A stretch of DNA of 13,601 nt, from assembly GCA_044220725.1 (NCBI GenBank), contig JBGAQN010000065.1, positions 1 to 13,601 on the forward strand, given 5' to 3'. Origin of the DNA: Phosphoribacter sp044220725. Lineage in GTDB: Bacteria > Actinomycetota > Actinomycetes > Actinomycetales > Dermatophilaceae. Shown piece after piece: positions 8,211 to 13,601 of this stretch. Under the pieces are notes generated by a model. The model worked only from the letters and a program-made list of their open reading frames with translations, was not told the origin of the DNA and did not search any database. Every line of letters starts with the position of its first letter. Position 1 is the first letter of the stretch. The position numbers and the translations under genes were made by a program.

Positions 8211-9995
8211 TCACTGGGCAGCCATTCCGCGCCACCGGCGGCGCAGGTGGTGGGCGGCCATCTTGGGCTGCCGGTCGCGGGTGAAGGCGCCCTTCTTGTT
8301 GCCGCCCACCCGCATGAAGCCCGATACCGTCTTGAAGTCGGCGAAGTTCCACATCTGCTCACCGACGACCGCGTCGATGGCATCGAAGACCCGGTGGTTC
8401 ATGTCGAGGTAGTCGATCTGGTATTCCTCCGACCACGGCTGGGCCAGGAGTTGGTGCAGCCCGGCATAGGTGTCGGCGCCGTATTCGGTGATGACGATCG
8501 GCTTGCCCTCCGAGGCCCAGCCGGTCAGCTCCTTGGTCCAGGCGATCTCAGCGTTGGCCAGGTCACCGGGCTGGACGTACCACCCGTAGTAGCGGTTGAG
8601 CATGATGAGGTCGGCGAACTGCGAGACGCGGCAACGGCCGTGGGGCGCGAGCATGACGTTGACGAACCCCACCGGCCGGGTCGGGTCGGCCTCCCGGGCG
8701 ACGTCGAACAACGGTCGGAAGTAGTCCTCCGCGCCCTGGGTGTCCGACTCGGGCTCGTTGGCGATCGACCACACGATGACGCACGGGTGGTTCTTGTCGC
8801 GGGCGATGAGGTCGCGGATCACCTGAGCGTGCGCGCGCTGCGTCTCGTCGTTGCTCGTGTCCGGGCTGAAGGTGACATAGCCCTGGCCGCCGAAGATGCC
8901 GCCGCCGAGGCCCTGGTTGAGACCCACGGCGGGCGTCTCGTCGATGACGAGGATGCCGTGCCGGTCGGCGAAGTCCATGACCTCCTCGCTGTAGGGGTAG
9001 TGCGAGGTCCGGAACGAGTTGGCCCCCACCCACTCGAGAAGCTCGAAGTCGCGGATCATGCTCGCGTTGTCGTGGGCCTTGCCGATGGTGATGTGGTCCT
9101 CGTGCATGCCGAATCCCTTGAGATAGACGGGCTTCTCGTTGACGAGCAGGCGGGTTCCGTCGATCCGCACGGTCCGGATGCCGACACTCTGGTGGTAGCT
9201 GTCCACGACGGTGTCGGCATCGATCAACTGACACTCCAGGTCGTAGAGGTAGCCCTCGCCCGGGCCCCACAGGTGGGCGCCCGCCACCCGCAGCACCCCC
9301 TCGACGCCGTCACTGCGGGCGACCTCGACCCCGGCCGCGTCGCGCAGGACCACCCGCGTGACCAGACCGTCGGCGCGAACCGCGCGCACGGCATACGAGA
9401 CGGTCCCGGTGCCCCCCTCGATCCCGGTGACCACTGTGACGTCGTCGAGGTGCCGCGTCGGGGTGGCGAGCAGCCACACGGTGCGGTGGATGCCCCCGTA
9501 GTTGAAGAAGTCGTGCCAGTAGATCTGGCGGGGACCGGCGGGCGTCTGTTCGGTCGTGCCCGGCGGGATGCTCTGGAAGCTCAGCGAGTTGTTGACGCAG
9601 GCGGTGACCCGGATGAGCTCGCCGCCGCTGACCCGGTCGGTGAGGTCGGCCTCGAACGGCAGGTAGCCGCCCTCGTGGCTCACCACCTCGGTGTCGTCGA
9701 CCCACACGGTCGCGCGGTGCGTCGCCGACTCGAAGTGCAGGACGACCCGCCGCCCGCTCCAGCCGCGCGGGACGCGCACCTGGGTCTGGTACCACACGTC
9801 GCCGACGAAGTTGTGCGTCTCCAGGTCGGTGACCAGGTCGTTGAAGCTCGCCGGCACCGCCATCGGCCGCGCGTCGGCCAGCGGCCCGCGCCACCAGCCG
9901 TCCTGCCGCCCGACGCCGTCCGGGTCGAGCCGGAAGTCCCACAGCCCGTCCAGGGACTTGCGCTCGCGGGTGTCGGTGTCCTGGGGGCGCAGCAT
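8211..9995 (-). CDS. uidA: Beta-glucuronidase (glycoside hydrolase family 2)
   Basis: Hydrolyses beta-D-glucuronides to D-glucuronate and the aglycone; no signal peptide is seen, so it acts in the cytoplasm. The 594 residues align almost position by position with E. coli GusA from the N-terminus (MLRP-T-TRE-K-LDGLW). It has a jelly-roll sugar-binding domain (1-180), an immunoglobulin-like domain (about 181-275) and a TIM barrel (about 276-594). The acid/base is E414 in WSIANEPESD, the nucleophile E504 in VITEYGADT, and N566/K568 in GGNKKG form the NxK motif that binds the glucuronate carboxylate and separates true glucuronidases from GH2 galactosidases. A loop of about 28 residues after AVGLN (361-385) corresponds to the E. 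coli loop 1. GAGG lies 6 nt before the ATG. The gene is divergent from lacI and followed by larE and larB on the same strand. Confidence 0.96.
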   Translation of the reverse strand: MLRPQDTDTRERKSLDGLWDFRLDPDGVGRQDGWWRGPLADARPMAVPASFNDLVTDLETHNFVGDVWYQTQVRVPRGWSGRRVVLHFESATHRATVWVDDTEVVSHEGGYLPFEADLTDRVSGGELIRVTACVNNSLSFQSIPPGTTEQTPAGPRQIYWHDFFNYGGIHRTVWLLATPTRHLDDVTVVTGIEGGTGTVSYAVRAVRADGLVTRVVLRDAAGVEVARSDGVEGVLRVAGAHLWGPGEGYLYDLECQLIDADTVVDSYHQSVGIRTVRIDGTRLLVNEKPVYLKGFGMHEDHITIGKAHDNASMIRDFELLEWVGANSFRTSHYPYSEEVMDFADRHGILVIDETPAVGLNQGLGGGIFGGQGYVTFSPDTSNDETQRAHAQVIRDLIARDKNHPCVIVWSIANEPESDTQGAEDYFRPLFDVAREADPTRPVGFVNVMLAPHGRCRVSQFADLIMLNRYYGWYVQPGDLANAEIAWTKELTGWASEGKPIVITEYGADTYAGLHQLLAQPWSEEYQIDYLDMNHRVFDAIDAVVGEQMWNFADFKTVSGFMRVGGNKKGAFTRDRQPKMAAHHLRRRWRGMAAQ

Positions 9996-10101
9996 GGTCG
10001 GCCTCGTTCTTCTCGTCGGGTCGCCTGAGCGGGTGGCCGGTTGGGCAATGTGCCGGTATGCCGTGTGCTCACCTCAGGCGGTGGCGTCACCAGCCATTGG
10101 G

Positions 10102-10116
10102 CCACCGTGTCGGTGG
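10102..10116. repeat. Perfect 6-bp-arm inverted repeat, candidate operator
   Basis: CCACCG and CGGTGG are separated by TGT. A second weaker repeat GGTG-gcgt-CACC sits at 10080-10091, about two helical turns away centre to centre. Both lie between uidA and lacI. Classical LacI operators have an even palindrome with central CG, which these lack, so assignment to the neighbouring regulator is uncertain. Confidence 0.4.
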
Positions 10117-10127
10117 GCTCGCAACGG

Positions 10128-10153
10128 GTTGCCATGAGTTGCCCGGGGTTGCC
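10128..10153 (+). repeat. Three GTTGCC direct repeats at exact 10-bp phase upstream of lacI
   Basis: GTTGCC starts at 10128, 10138 and 10148. The first copy is also the right half of GCAAC-gg-GTTGC (10121-10132). A related ATTGCC follows at 10165 and overlaps the lacI -35. The same hexamer is repeated in the promoter region of the LarA-family gene in the same orientation relative to its gene. It is a candidate recognition sequence for a regulator that binds one face of the helix. Confidence 0.6.
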
Positions 10154-10165
10154 TGGCCCGGCGGA

Positions 10166-10195
10166 TTGCCCGGGCTCGTTGAGGGTCCCTATCGT
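10166..10195 (+). promoter_or_regulatory. lacI promoter, probably leaderless transcript
   Basis: TTGCCC (10166-10171) and TATCGT (10190-10195) are separated by 18 bp and followed by 6 nt before the ATG at 10202. No Shine-Dalgarno sequence is present, so transcription probably begins at the ATG. The same layout (TTGCCA, 18 bp, CAGAGT, 6 nt) occurs in front of the LarA-family gene. Confidence 0.6.
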
Positions 10196-10201
10196 CGTGA
10201 C

Positions 10202-11278
10202 ATGGACTCAGGGCCGACCGTGTATGACGTCGCGAAGCAGGCTGGGGTGGCCGCTTCGACGGTGTCACGGACCTTCTCCCGGCCGGGCCGGGTGAGCGCG
10301 GAGACCGCCGAGAAGGTCCGGGTCGCGGCCGCGGAGATCGGCTACCGGCACGTCGGCACGACCGCCGGAACGTCCACCCAGCGGGGCACTCGGATGCTGG
10401 CCCTGTTCGTCAGCGACATTGCCAACCCGTTCTATGTCGAGGTCATCCGCGGCGCGCACGACGCGGCGGCCGCCGCGGGGTATGCGCTCATGCTCTGCGA
10501 CACGCGAGAGTCGGCCAAGGGCGAGCGCCAGGCCATCGAGCGGGCCCTCGGCAGCGTCGACGGGGTGGTCCTGAGCAGCTCCCGCATGCCCGACTCGGGG
10601 ATCCGGATGATCGCCAAGCAGGTGCCGACGGTCGTCCTCAACCGCGTGCTCCCCGACGTGCACAGCGTCGTCGTCGACAACCCGCGCGGCGCCCGGCGAG
10701 CGATGGAGCACCTGGGGTCGCTCGGCCACGACACGGTGACCTACCTCGCCGGGCCGGAGGAGAGCTGGCCCGACGGCGTGCGTTGGCGCGCCATCGTCGA
10801 GGCGGGGCACGAGCTGGACATCCGGGTGCGGCGGTTGGGGGCCTATATGCCGACGGTTCGGGCCGGGCTGGCGGCCGCCGAAGATCTGCTCGAGCGGCCG
10901 ACCACGGCGGTCATCGCCTACAACGACCAGATGGCCATCGGACTGATGCGCGGTTTGCAGGCCGCGAAGGTCCGGGTGCCGGGCGATGTCAGCGTCGTCG
11001 GCTTCGACAACATCATGCTCGGTGACATCGTGTCGCCGCCGCTGACCACGGTCGCCTCACCGTTGCACTCGCAGGGCTCGATCGGCGTCGGCAACGTCAT
11101 CGCGATGGCCAGGGGCGCCCGGCCATCGTTCGAGCCGCTCGTCCTGCCGATGCGTCTGGTCGTGCGCGGCTCGACCGGTCAACGCAGGCGGAACAGGACC
11201 TCGCCGGCGTTGGGGACGACGAAGGTGTCCGGGTCGGCAGACAGGGCCTCGACGTCGACGGACGCCGGGTCCATATAG
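10202..11278 (+). CDS. LacI-family transcriptional regulator
   Basis: Ligand-responsive DNA-binding regulator, probably controlling the glucuronide genes around it. Of 358 residues, 6-50 form the LacI helix-turn-helix (TVYDVAKQAGVAASTVSRTF...VSAETAEKVRVAAAEIGYR). A periplasmic-binding-protein-like sensor domain follows (about 65-325), with LALFVSDIANPFYVEVIRGA, DGVVLSSSR, TAVIAYNDQMAIGLMRGLQ and VSVVGFDNIMLGDIVSPPLTTV. The ATG at 10202 is chosen because it precedes the helix-turn-helix by the usual few residues and sits behind a leaderless-type promoter; the frame is open further upstream but reads through non-conserved sequence. The family normally ends near VVRGSTG (about residue 326). Here about 33 Arg/Ser/Thr-rich residues follow, encoded opposite the 3' end of the LarA-family gene, giving a 100-bp convergent overlap. 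Confidence 0.95.
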   Translation: MDSGPTVYDVAKQAGVAASTVSRTFSRPGRVSAETAEKVRVAAAEIGYRHVGTTAGTSTQRGTRMLALFVSDIANPFYVEVIRGAHDAAAAAGYALMLCDTRESAKGERQAIERALGSVDGVVLSSSRMPDSGIRMIAKQVPTVVLNRVLPDVHSVVVDNPRGARRAMEHLGSLGHDTVTYLAGPEESWPDGVRWRAIVEAGHELDIRVRRLGAYMPTVRAGLAAAEDLLERPTTAVIAYNDQMAIGLMRGLQAAKVRVPGDVSVVGFDNIMLGDIVSPPLTTVASPLHSQGSIGVGNVIAMARGARPSFEPLVLPMRLVVRGSTGQRRRNRTSPALGTTKVSGSADRASTSTDAGSI

Positions 11279-12459
11279 CCGAGGTTCGCGGCACGGCATA
11301 CCTCCTCGGGGATGGCCGTCGCGAGGGTGACCGTGACGCGCAGTTCCTCCACTCCGGTCTCCGGGTCGTAGGTGCCAGCCCCGCGCAGGTGCGTCGAGTG
11401 GGCGAGGACCCCCCACGGGTAGTCCTTGAACCGGTCCCACTGCTTCACGAAGTAGTCGCGGCAGTGGTAGCCCAGCTCGTAGATCTCCGGGTGCATCTGG
11501 GCGATCTCGGTGATCCACGGGGCGTAGATGATGACCTCGCCGCCGTCCGCCACCACCGGCTCGAGCTTGTAGAAGCCCTTGGCCGCCGTCCAGATGTCCT
11601 TGTAGAGCGGGGGGATGACCGACAGGACGCGCTGCACCGGGGCGTCGAGGTATTCGACATGGGTGGCGGCGCACACCTGCGCGGCGTCGGCCCAGGACGA
11701 CTGGGTGTCGCCGAAGGAGATCGAGTGCAGCAGGTCGCTGCCGGCCTCGACGACGACGCAGAAGGCGAGCTTCTCGGCGGGGATGTAGGAGCAGCCCTCA
11801 TTGATGAGGGCGCGCACGGGGGTGATGCCGGTCGTCCCGATGATCTGCCATGAGGTGATGAGAGCGCCGATCCAGTGCGAGACGTCGATGACGTCGTGTC
11901 CGGCGATGCCGGGGAAGAAGTACTTGTTCCCGCCGGACATGCCGACGACCTCGTGGGGGAGCACCGGACCGACGACGAGCGCCAGGTCGTGTTCGAGGAC
12001 GAGCTTGTTGAGCAGGACGTCGACATCGCGGGACAGCCGACCCTCGGAGATCTCCTCGATCCGGGCCGCGGGGATGGTGCCGAGGTTGGCGAACGTCGCG
12101 TCGTCCCACCACTCGTGGTTGTGCAGGGTCGCACCGGGGAAGGTGGACTCGAATTCGCCTGCGGGATAACCCAACATGGTCGCCAGGGCTTGTTCGGTCA
12201 TCCCCTTGTGGGTGCCCAGGGCGACGAGAACGGTGATCCGTCTGGCTCGCCCCGCGAGCGCCTCGTGGACCGCGCTCCACAGCAACGGCAGCGGGCAGGT
12301 GCGCGTGTCGTCGGGCACGAGGACCAGGACGCTGCGTCCGTCGACGTCGGTGGCTGCCAGTTGCTCCTGCACGAAGCCGCGCACCTGCTCGGGCGTCAAG
12401 GTGCCAACGGGCGCGCCGAGGCGCACCGCCGGTCGGGTGGGGGCGGCGATCGTCGTCAT
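11179..12459 (-). CDS. LarA-family nickel-pincer-nucleotide racemase/epimerase, substrate probably a sugar acid
   Basis: Predicted 2-hydroxyacid racemase/epimerase using the NPN cofactor by hydride transfer. At 426 residues it matches L. plantarum LarA in length. The key positions are in place: R53 in PDDTR (substrate), H84 in ALGTH and H169 in LPHE (acid/base pair), K179 in MSGGNK (thioamide link to the cofactor) and H195 in DVSHW (Ni ligand). The H-K-H spacing of 10 and 16 is the same as H174-K184-H200 in L. plantarum. K294 in TAAKGF is a candidate for a further substrate-binding lysine. The ATG at 12459 follows a leaderless-type promoter; the frame continues upstream into uxaC without conserved sequence. 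It sits between lacI and uxaC and apart from larBCE, so a hexuronate/hexonate-derived substrate is more likely than lactate. The family is certain; the substrate is inferred. Confidence 0.92.
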   Translation of the reverse strand: MTTIAAPTRPAVRLGAPVGTLTPEQVRGFVQEQLAATDVDGRSVLVLVPDDTRTCPLPLLWSAVHEALAGRARRITVLVALGTHKGMTEQALATMLGYPAGEFESTFPGATLHNHEWWDDATFANLGTIPAARIEEISEGRLSRDVDVLLNKLVLEHDLALVVGPVLPHEVVGMSGGNKYFFPGIAGHDVIDVSHWIGALITSWQIIGTTGITPVRALINEGCSYIPAEKLAFCVVVEAGSDLLHSISFGDTQSSWADAAQVCAATHVEYLDAPVQRVLSVIPPLYKDIWTAAKGFYKLEPVVADGGEVIIYAPWITEIAQMHPEIYELGYHCRDYFVKQWDRFKDYPWGVLAHSTHLRGAGTYDPETGVEELRVTVTLATAIPEEVCRAANLGYMDPASVDVEALSADPDTFVVPNAGEVLFRLR

Positions 12460-12465
12460 GCGTCC

Positions 12466-12495
12466 ACTCTGCGCGGTGGCGCCTGGGGCTGGCAA
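12466..12495 (-). promoter_or_regulatory. Promoter of the LarA-family gene, probably leaderless transcript
   Basis: On the minus strand TTGCCA (12495-12490), an 18-bp spacer and CAGAGT (12471-12466) are followed by 6 nt and the ATG at 12459, with no Shine-Dalgarno sequence. The -35 overlaps the gene-proximal GTTGCC repeat, so a factor bound there would compete with or contact RNA polymerase. The first base of the -10 deviates from TAnnnT. Confidence 0.5.
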
Positions 12496-12519
12496 CCGCC
12501 CGCGGCAACAGTCGGCAAC
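12491..12519 (-). repeat. Three GTTGCC direct repeats upstream of the LarA-family gene
   Basis: Read on the minus strand, GTTGCC occurs at 12519-12514, 12509-12504 and 12496-12491, with start-to-start distances of 10 and 13 bp. The copy nearest the gene forms part of its -35 hexamer. Orientation relative to the gene is the same as for the 10-bp-phased triple upstream of lacI. Confidence 0.6.
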
Positions 12520-12558
12520 CGGTGGCTGGTCGGGTTGTCGCGGCGAAAACATCGAGGC

Positions 12559-13601
12559 ATGACGGCGACGTGGACCCTGCACCCCGACCGGCTGCTCCCT
12601 GTCGAACCTTCGACGCGGGCCGTGGCCCGGCGCCTGTATGCCGCGGTGAAAGACCTCCCGATCATCTCGCCGCACGGTCACGTCCCGCCGGAGTGGATCG
12701 CGCAGGACATCCCGTTCCACGACCCGACCAGCCTGCTCATCACGCCCGACCACTATGTGTGTCGGTTGATGCATGCCAGCGGTGTGGAGCTGGCTGACCT
12801 CGGGGTCAACCAGGGCCCGTTGGACGAGGCGGCGTCTCGGCGCGCTTGGCGGATCTTCTGCCAGTCCTGGTCGCTCTATCGTGGGACGCCGAGCCGGTTC
12901 TGGATGGAGACCGAGCTCGTCGAGATCTTCGGCGTCACGCAGCGTCCGTCGGCGGCGACGGCCGACGCGATCTACGACCAGATCGCCGGTTGTCTGGCCC
13001 GGCCGGAGTTCCGGCCGCGAGCGCTCATGGACTCGTTCGACATCGCCCTCATCGCCACCACCGACGACCCCTGCGACGACCTGCGTCACCACCGCGCGCT
13101 GCGCGACGAGGGCTATCACCGGCGAGTGCTGCCGACCTTCCGACCCGACCGCTATCTCGAGCCCGGGCGGGCCGAGTTCCCCCAGCTCATGGGCGATCTC
13201 GCGGCCGCGTCCGGCGTCGACACCGGCGACTATCGGGGCTTCGTCGCGGCGTTGGAGAACCGCCGGGCCTACTTCAAGGCCCACGGAGCGGTGTCGACCG
13301 ACCATAGCCACGCCGACGTCATCACCCTCACCCTGGAGGAGCCCGAGGCTGCCCGGATCTACGCCGCCGCGCTCGCCGGGACCGCCAGCGAGGGCGAGGC
13401 CACCGCCCTGCGCCGGCACCTGCTGGTCGAGATGGCCCGGATGTCGGTCGAGGATGGCCTGGTCATGACCCTGCACCCCGCGGTCTTCCGCAACCACGAT
13501 CCGGGGGCGCTCGCGGCATACGGGCCGGACACCGGGCACGACATCCCCCTGGCCGTCGAGTTCACTCGCGGTCTGCAGCCGCTGCTCGCGCGCTACGGCA
13601 A
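12559..13601 (+). CDS. uxaC: Glucuronate (uronate) isomerase UxaC, 3'-truncated by window edge
   Basis: Isomerises D-glucuronate to D-fructuronate (and D-galacturonate to D-tagaturonate), the step after UidA. The frame is open from the ATG to the end of the window and gives 347 residues of a family usually about 470 long, so roughly a quarter is missing. UxaC signatures are ISPHGHVPPEWIAQDIPF (36-53) with the H39/H41 metal-binding pair of the amidohydrolase fold, DHYVCRLMHASGV, ETELVEIFGV, ATTDDPCDDLRHH and VLPTFRPDRYL. A segment STDHSHADV resembles the conserved VSDHALDV. A second, later metal ligand region lies beyond the window. It is transcribed divergently from the LarA-family gene with 99 bp between, and leaderless translation is possible. 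Identification is strong even though the gene is incomplete. Confidence 0.93.
   Translation, partial: MTATWTLHPDRLLPVEPSTRAVARRLYAAVKDLPIISPHGHVPPEWIAQDIPFHDPTSLLITPDHYVCRLMHASGVELADLGVNQGPLDEAASRRAWRIFCQSWSLYRGTPSRFWMETELVEIFGVTQRPSAATADAIYDQIAGCLARPEFRPRALMDSFDIALIATTDDPCDDLRHHRALRDEGYHRRVLPTFRPDRYLEPGRAEFPQLMGDLAAASGVDTGDYRGFVAALENRRAYFKAHGAVSTDHSHADVITLTLEEPEAARIYAAALAGTASEGEATALRRHLLVEMARMSVEDGLVMTLHPAVFRNHDPGALAAYGPDTGHDIPLAVEFTRGLQPLLARYG

Larger units (their letters stand above)
9996..10201. promoter_or_regulatory. uidA-lacI divergent intergenic control region
   Basis: This 206-bp region separates the divergent uidA and lacI genes. It contains two inverted repeats (10080-10091, 10102-10116), a further short one (10121-10132), three GTTGCC direct repeats (10128-10153), one GGTATGCC word (10055-10062) and the lacI promoter. 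No convincing -10/-35 pair is seen in the uidA direction; ATTGCCC on the minus strand at 10043-10049 could be a -35 but has no matching -10. LacI-type regulators commonly control the divergently transcribed neighbour, so an operator for uidA is expected here. Confidence 0.6.
12460..12558. promoter_or_regulatory. LarA-gene/uxaC divergent intergenic control region
   Basis: This 99-bp region holds the promoters of the LarA-family gene (minus) and uxaC (plus), with three GGCAAC hexamers at 12491, 12504 and 12514. In the uxaC direction AAACAT (12547-12552) lies 6 nt before the ATG and could be a weak -10 of a leaderless transcript, but no good -35 is present; GAGG at 12554-12557 is too close to the ATG to serve as a normal ribosome site. 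Confidence 0.55.

Noticed and set aside
8127..10028. A 633-codon open frame on the + strand opposite uidA
   Set aside because: It is a high-GC shadow frame: Val/Asp/Arg/His/Gly-rich with no recognisable domain, while the minus strand encodes a complete beta-glucuronidase with all catalytic residues.
10058..10201. N-terminal extension of the LacI-family protein
   Set aside because: The frame is open upstream, but LacI proteins begin a few residues before the helix-turn-helix, and the promoter hexamers at 10166-10195 fall inside the extension.
12460..13539. Upstream extension of the LarA-family frame on the minus strand
   Set aside because: The extension crosses the uxaC coding region and is Arg/Gly/Asp-rich and non-conserved. 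The ATG at 12459 gives a protein of family length behind a plausible promoter.

Overview
This is a GC-rich (about 70%) window with densely packed genes on both strands, GTG and ATG starts, 4-bp stop/start overlaps and a dnaK-grpE-dnaJ-hspR heat-shock operon. HspR as the last gene of that operon points firmly to an actinomycete. The DnaK wording and the zinc-finger-less DnaJ suggest Micrococcales, possibly the Intrasporangiaceae neighbourhood, but the family placement is only a guess.

Region 1 (1-4045, + strand) is housekeeping: the 3' nine tenths of dnaK, then grpE, dnaJ and the MerR-type repressor hspR. Region 2 (4070-6639, + strand) is a membrane NarL-type sensor histidine kinase without an adjacent response regulator. 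Its stop overlaps by 4 bp the start of larC, the nickel insertase for the nickel-pincer nucleotide (NPN) cofactor. Region 3 (6621-9995, - strand) reads uidA - larE - larB: a textbook beta-glucuronidase, then the sulfur transferase and the carboxylase/hydrolase of NPN synthesis, converging on larC. Region 4 (9996-13601) holds a LacI-family regulator divergent from uidA, a LarA-family enzyme convergent with and overlapping lacI, and uxaC (glucuronate isomerase), divergent from the LarA gene and cut by the window end.

Taken together, the second half looks like a beta-glucuronide utilisation locus: UidA releases D-glucuronate and UxaC isomerises it to D-fructuronate. A complete NPN cofactor set (LarB, LarC, LarE) and a LarA-family enzyme with all cofactor-binding and catalytic residues are interleaved with these genes. 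The most interesting reading is that this LarA homologue is not a lactate racemase but an NPN-dependent epimerase acting on a hexuronate- or hexonate-derived 2-hydroxy acid such as D-mannonate/D-gluconate. That is inference from context.

At the DNA level three further signals stand out. First, the word GTATGCC/GGCATAC occurs 18 times, on both strands and in all reading frames, far above chance. Second, direct repeats of GTTGCC lie upstream of lacI (exactly every 10 bp) and upstream of the LarA gene, in the same orientation relative to each gene, and both promoters have the same geometry and look leaderless. Third, a 9-bp-arm inverted repeat sits over the larE start codon.
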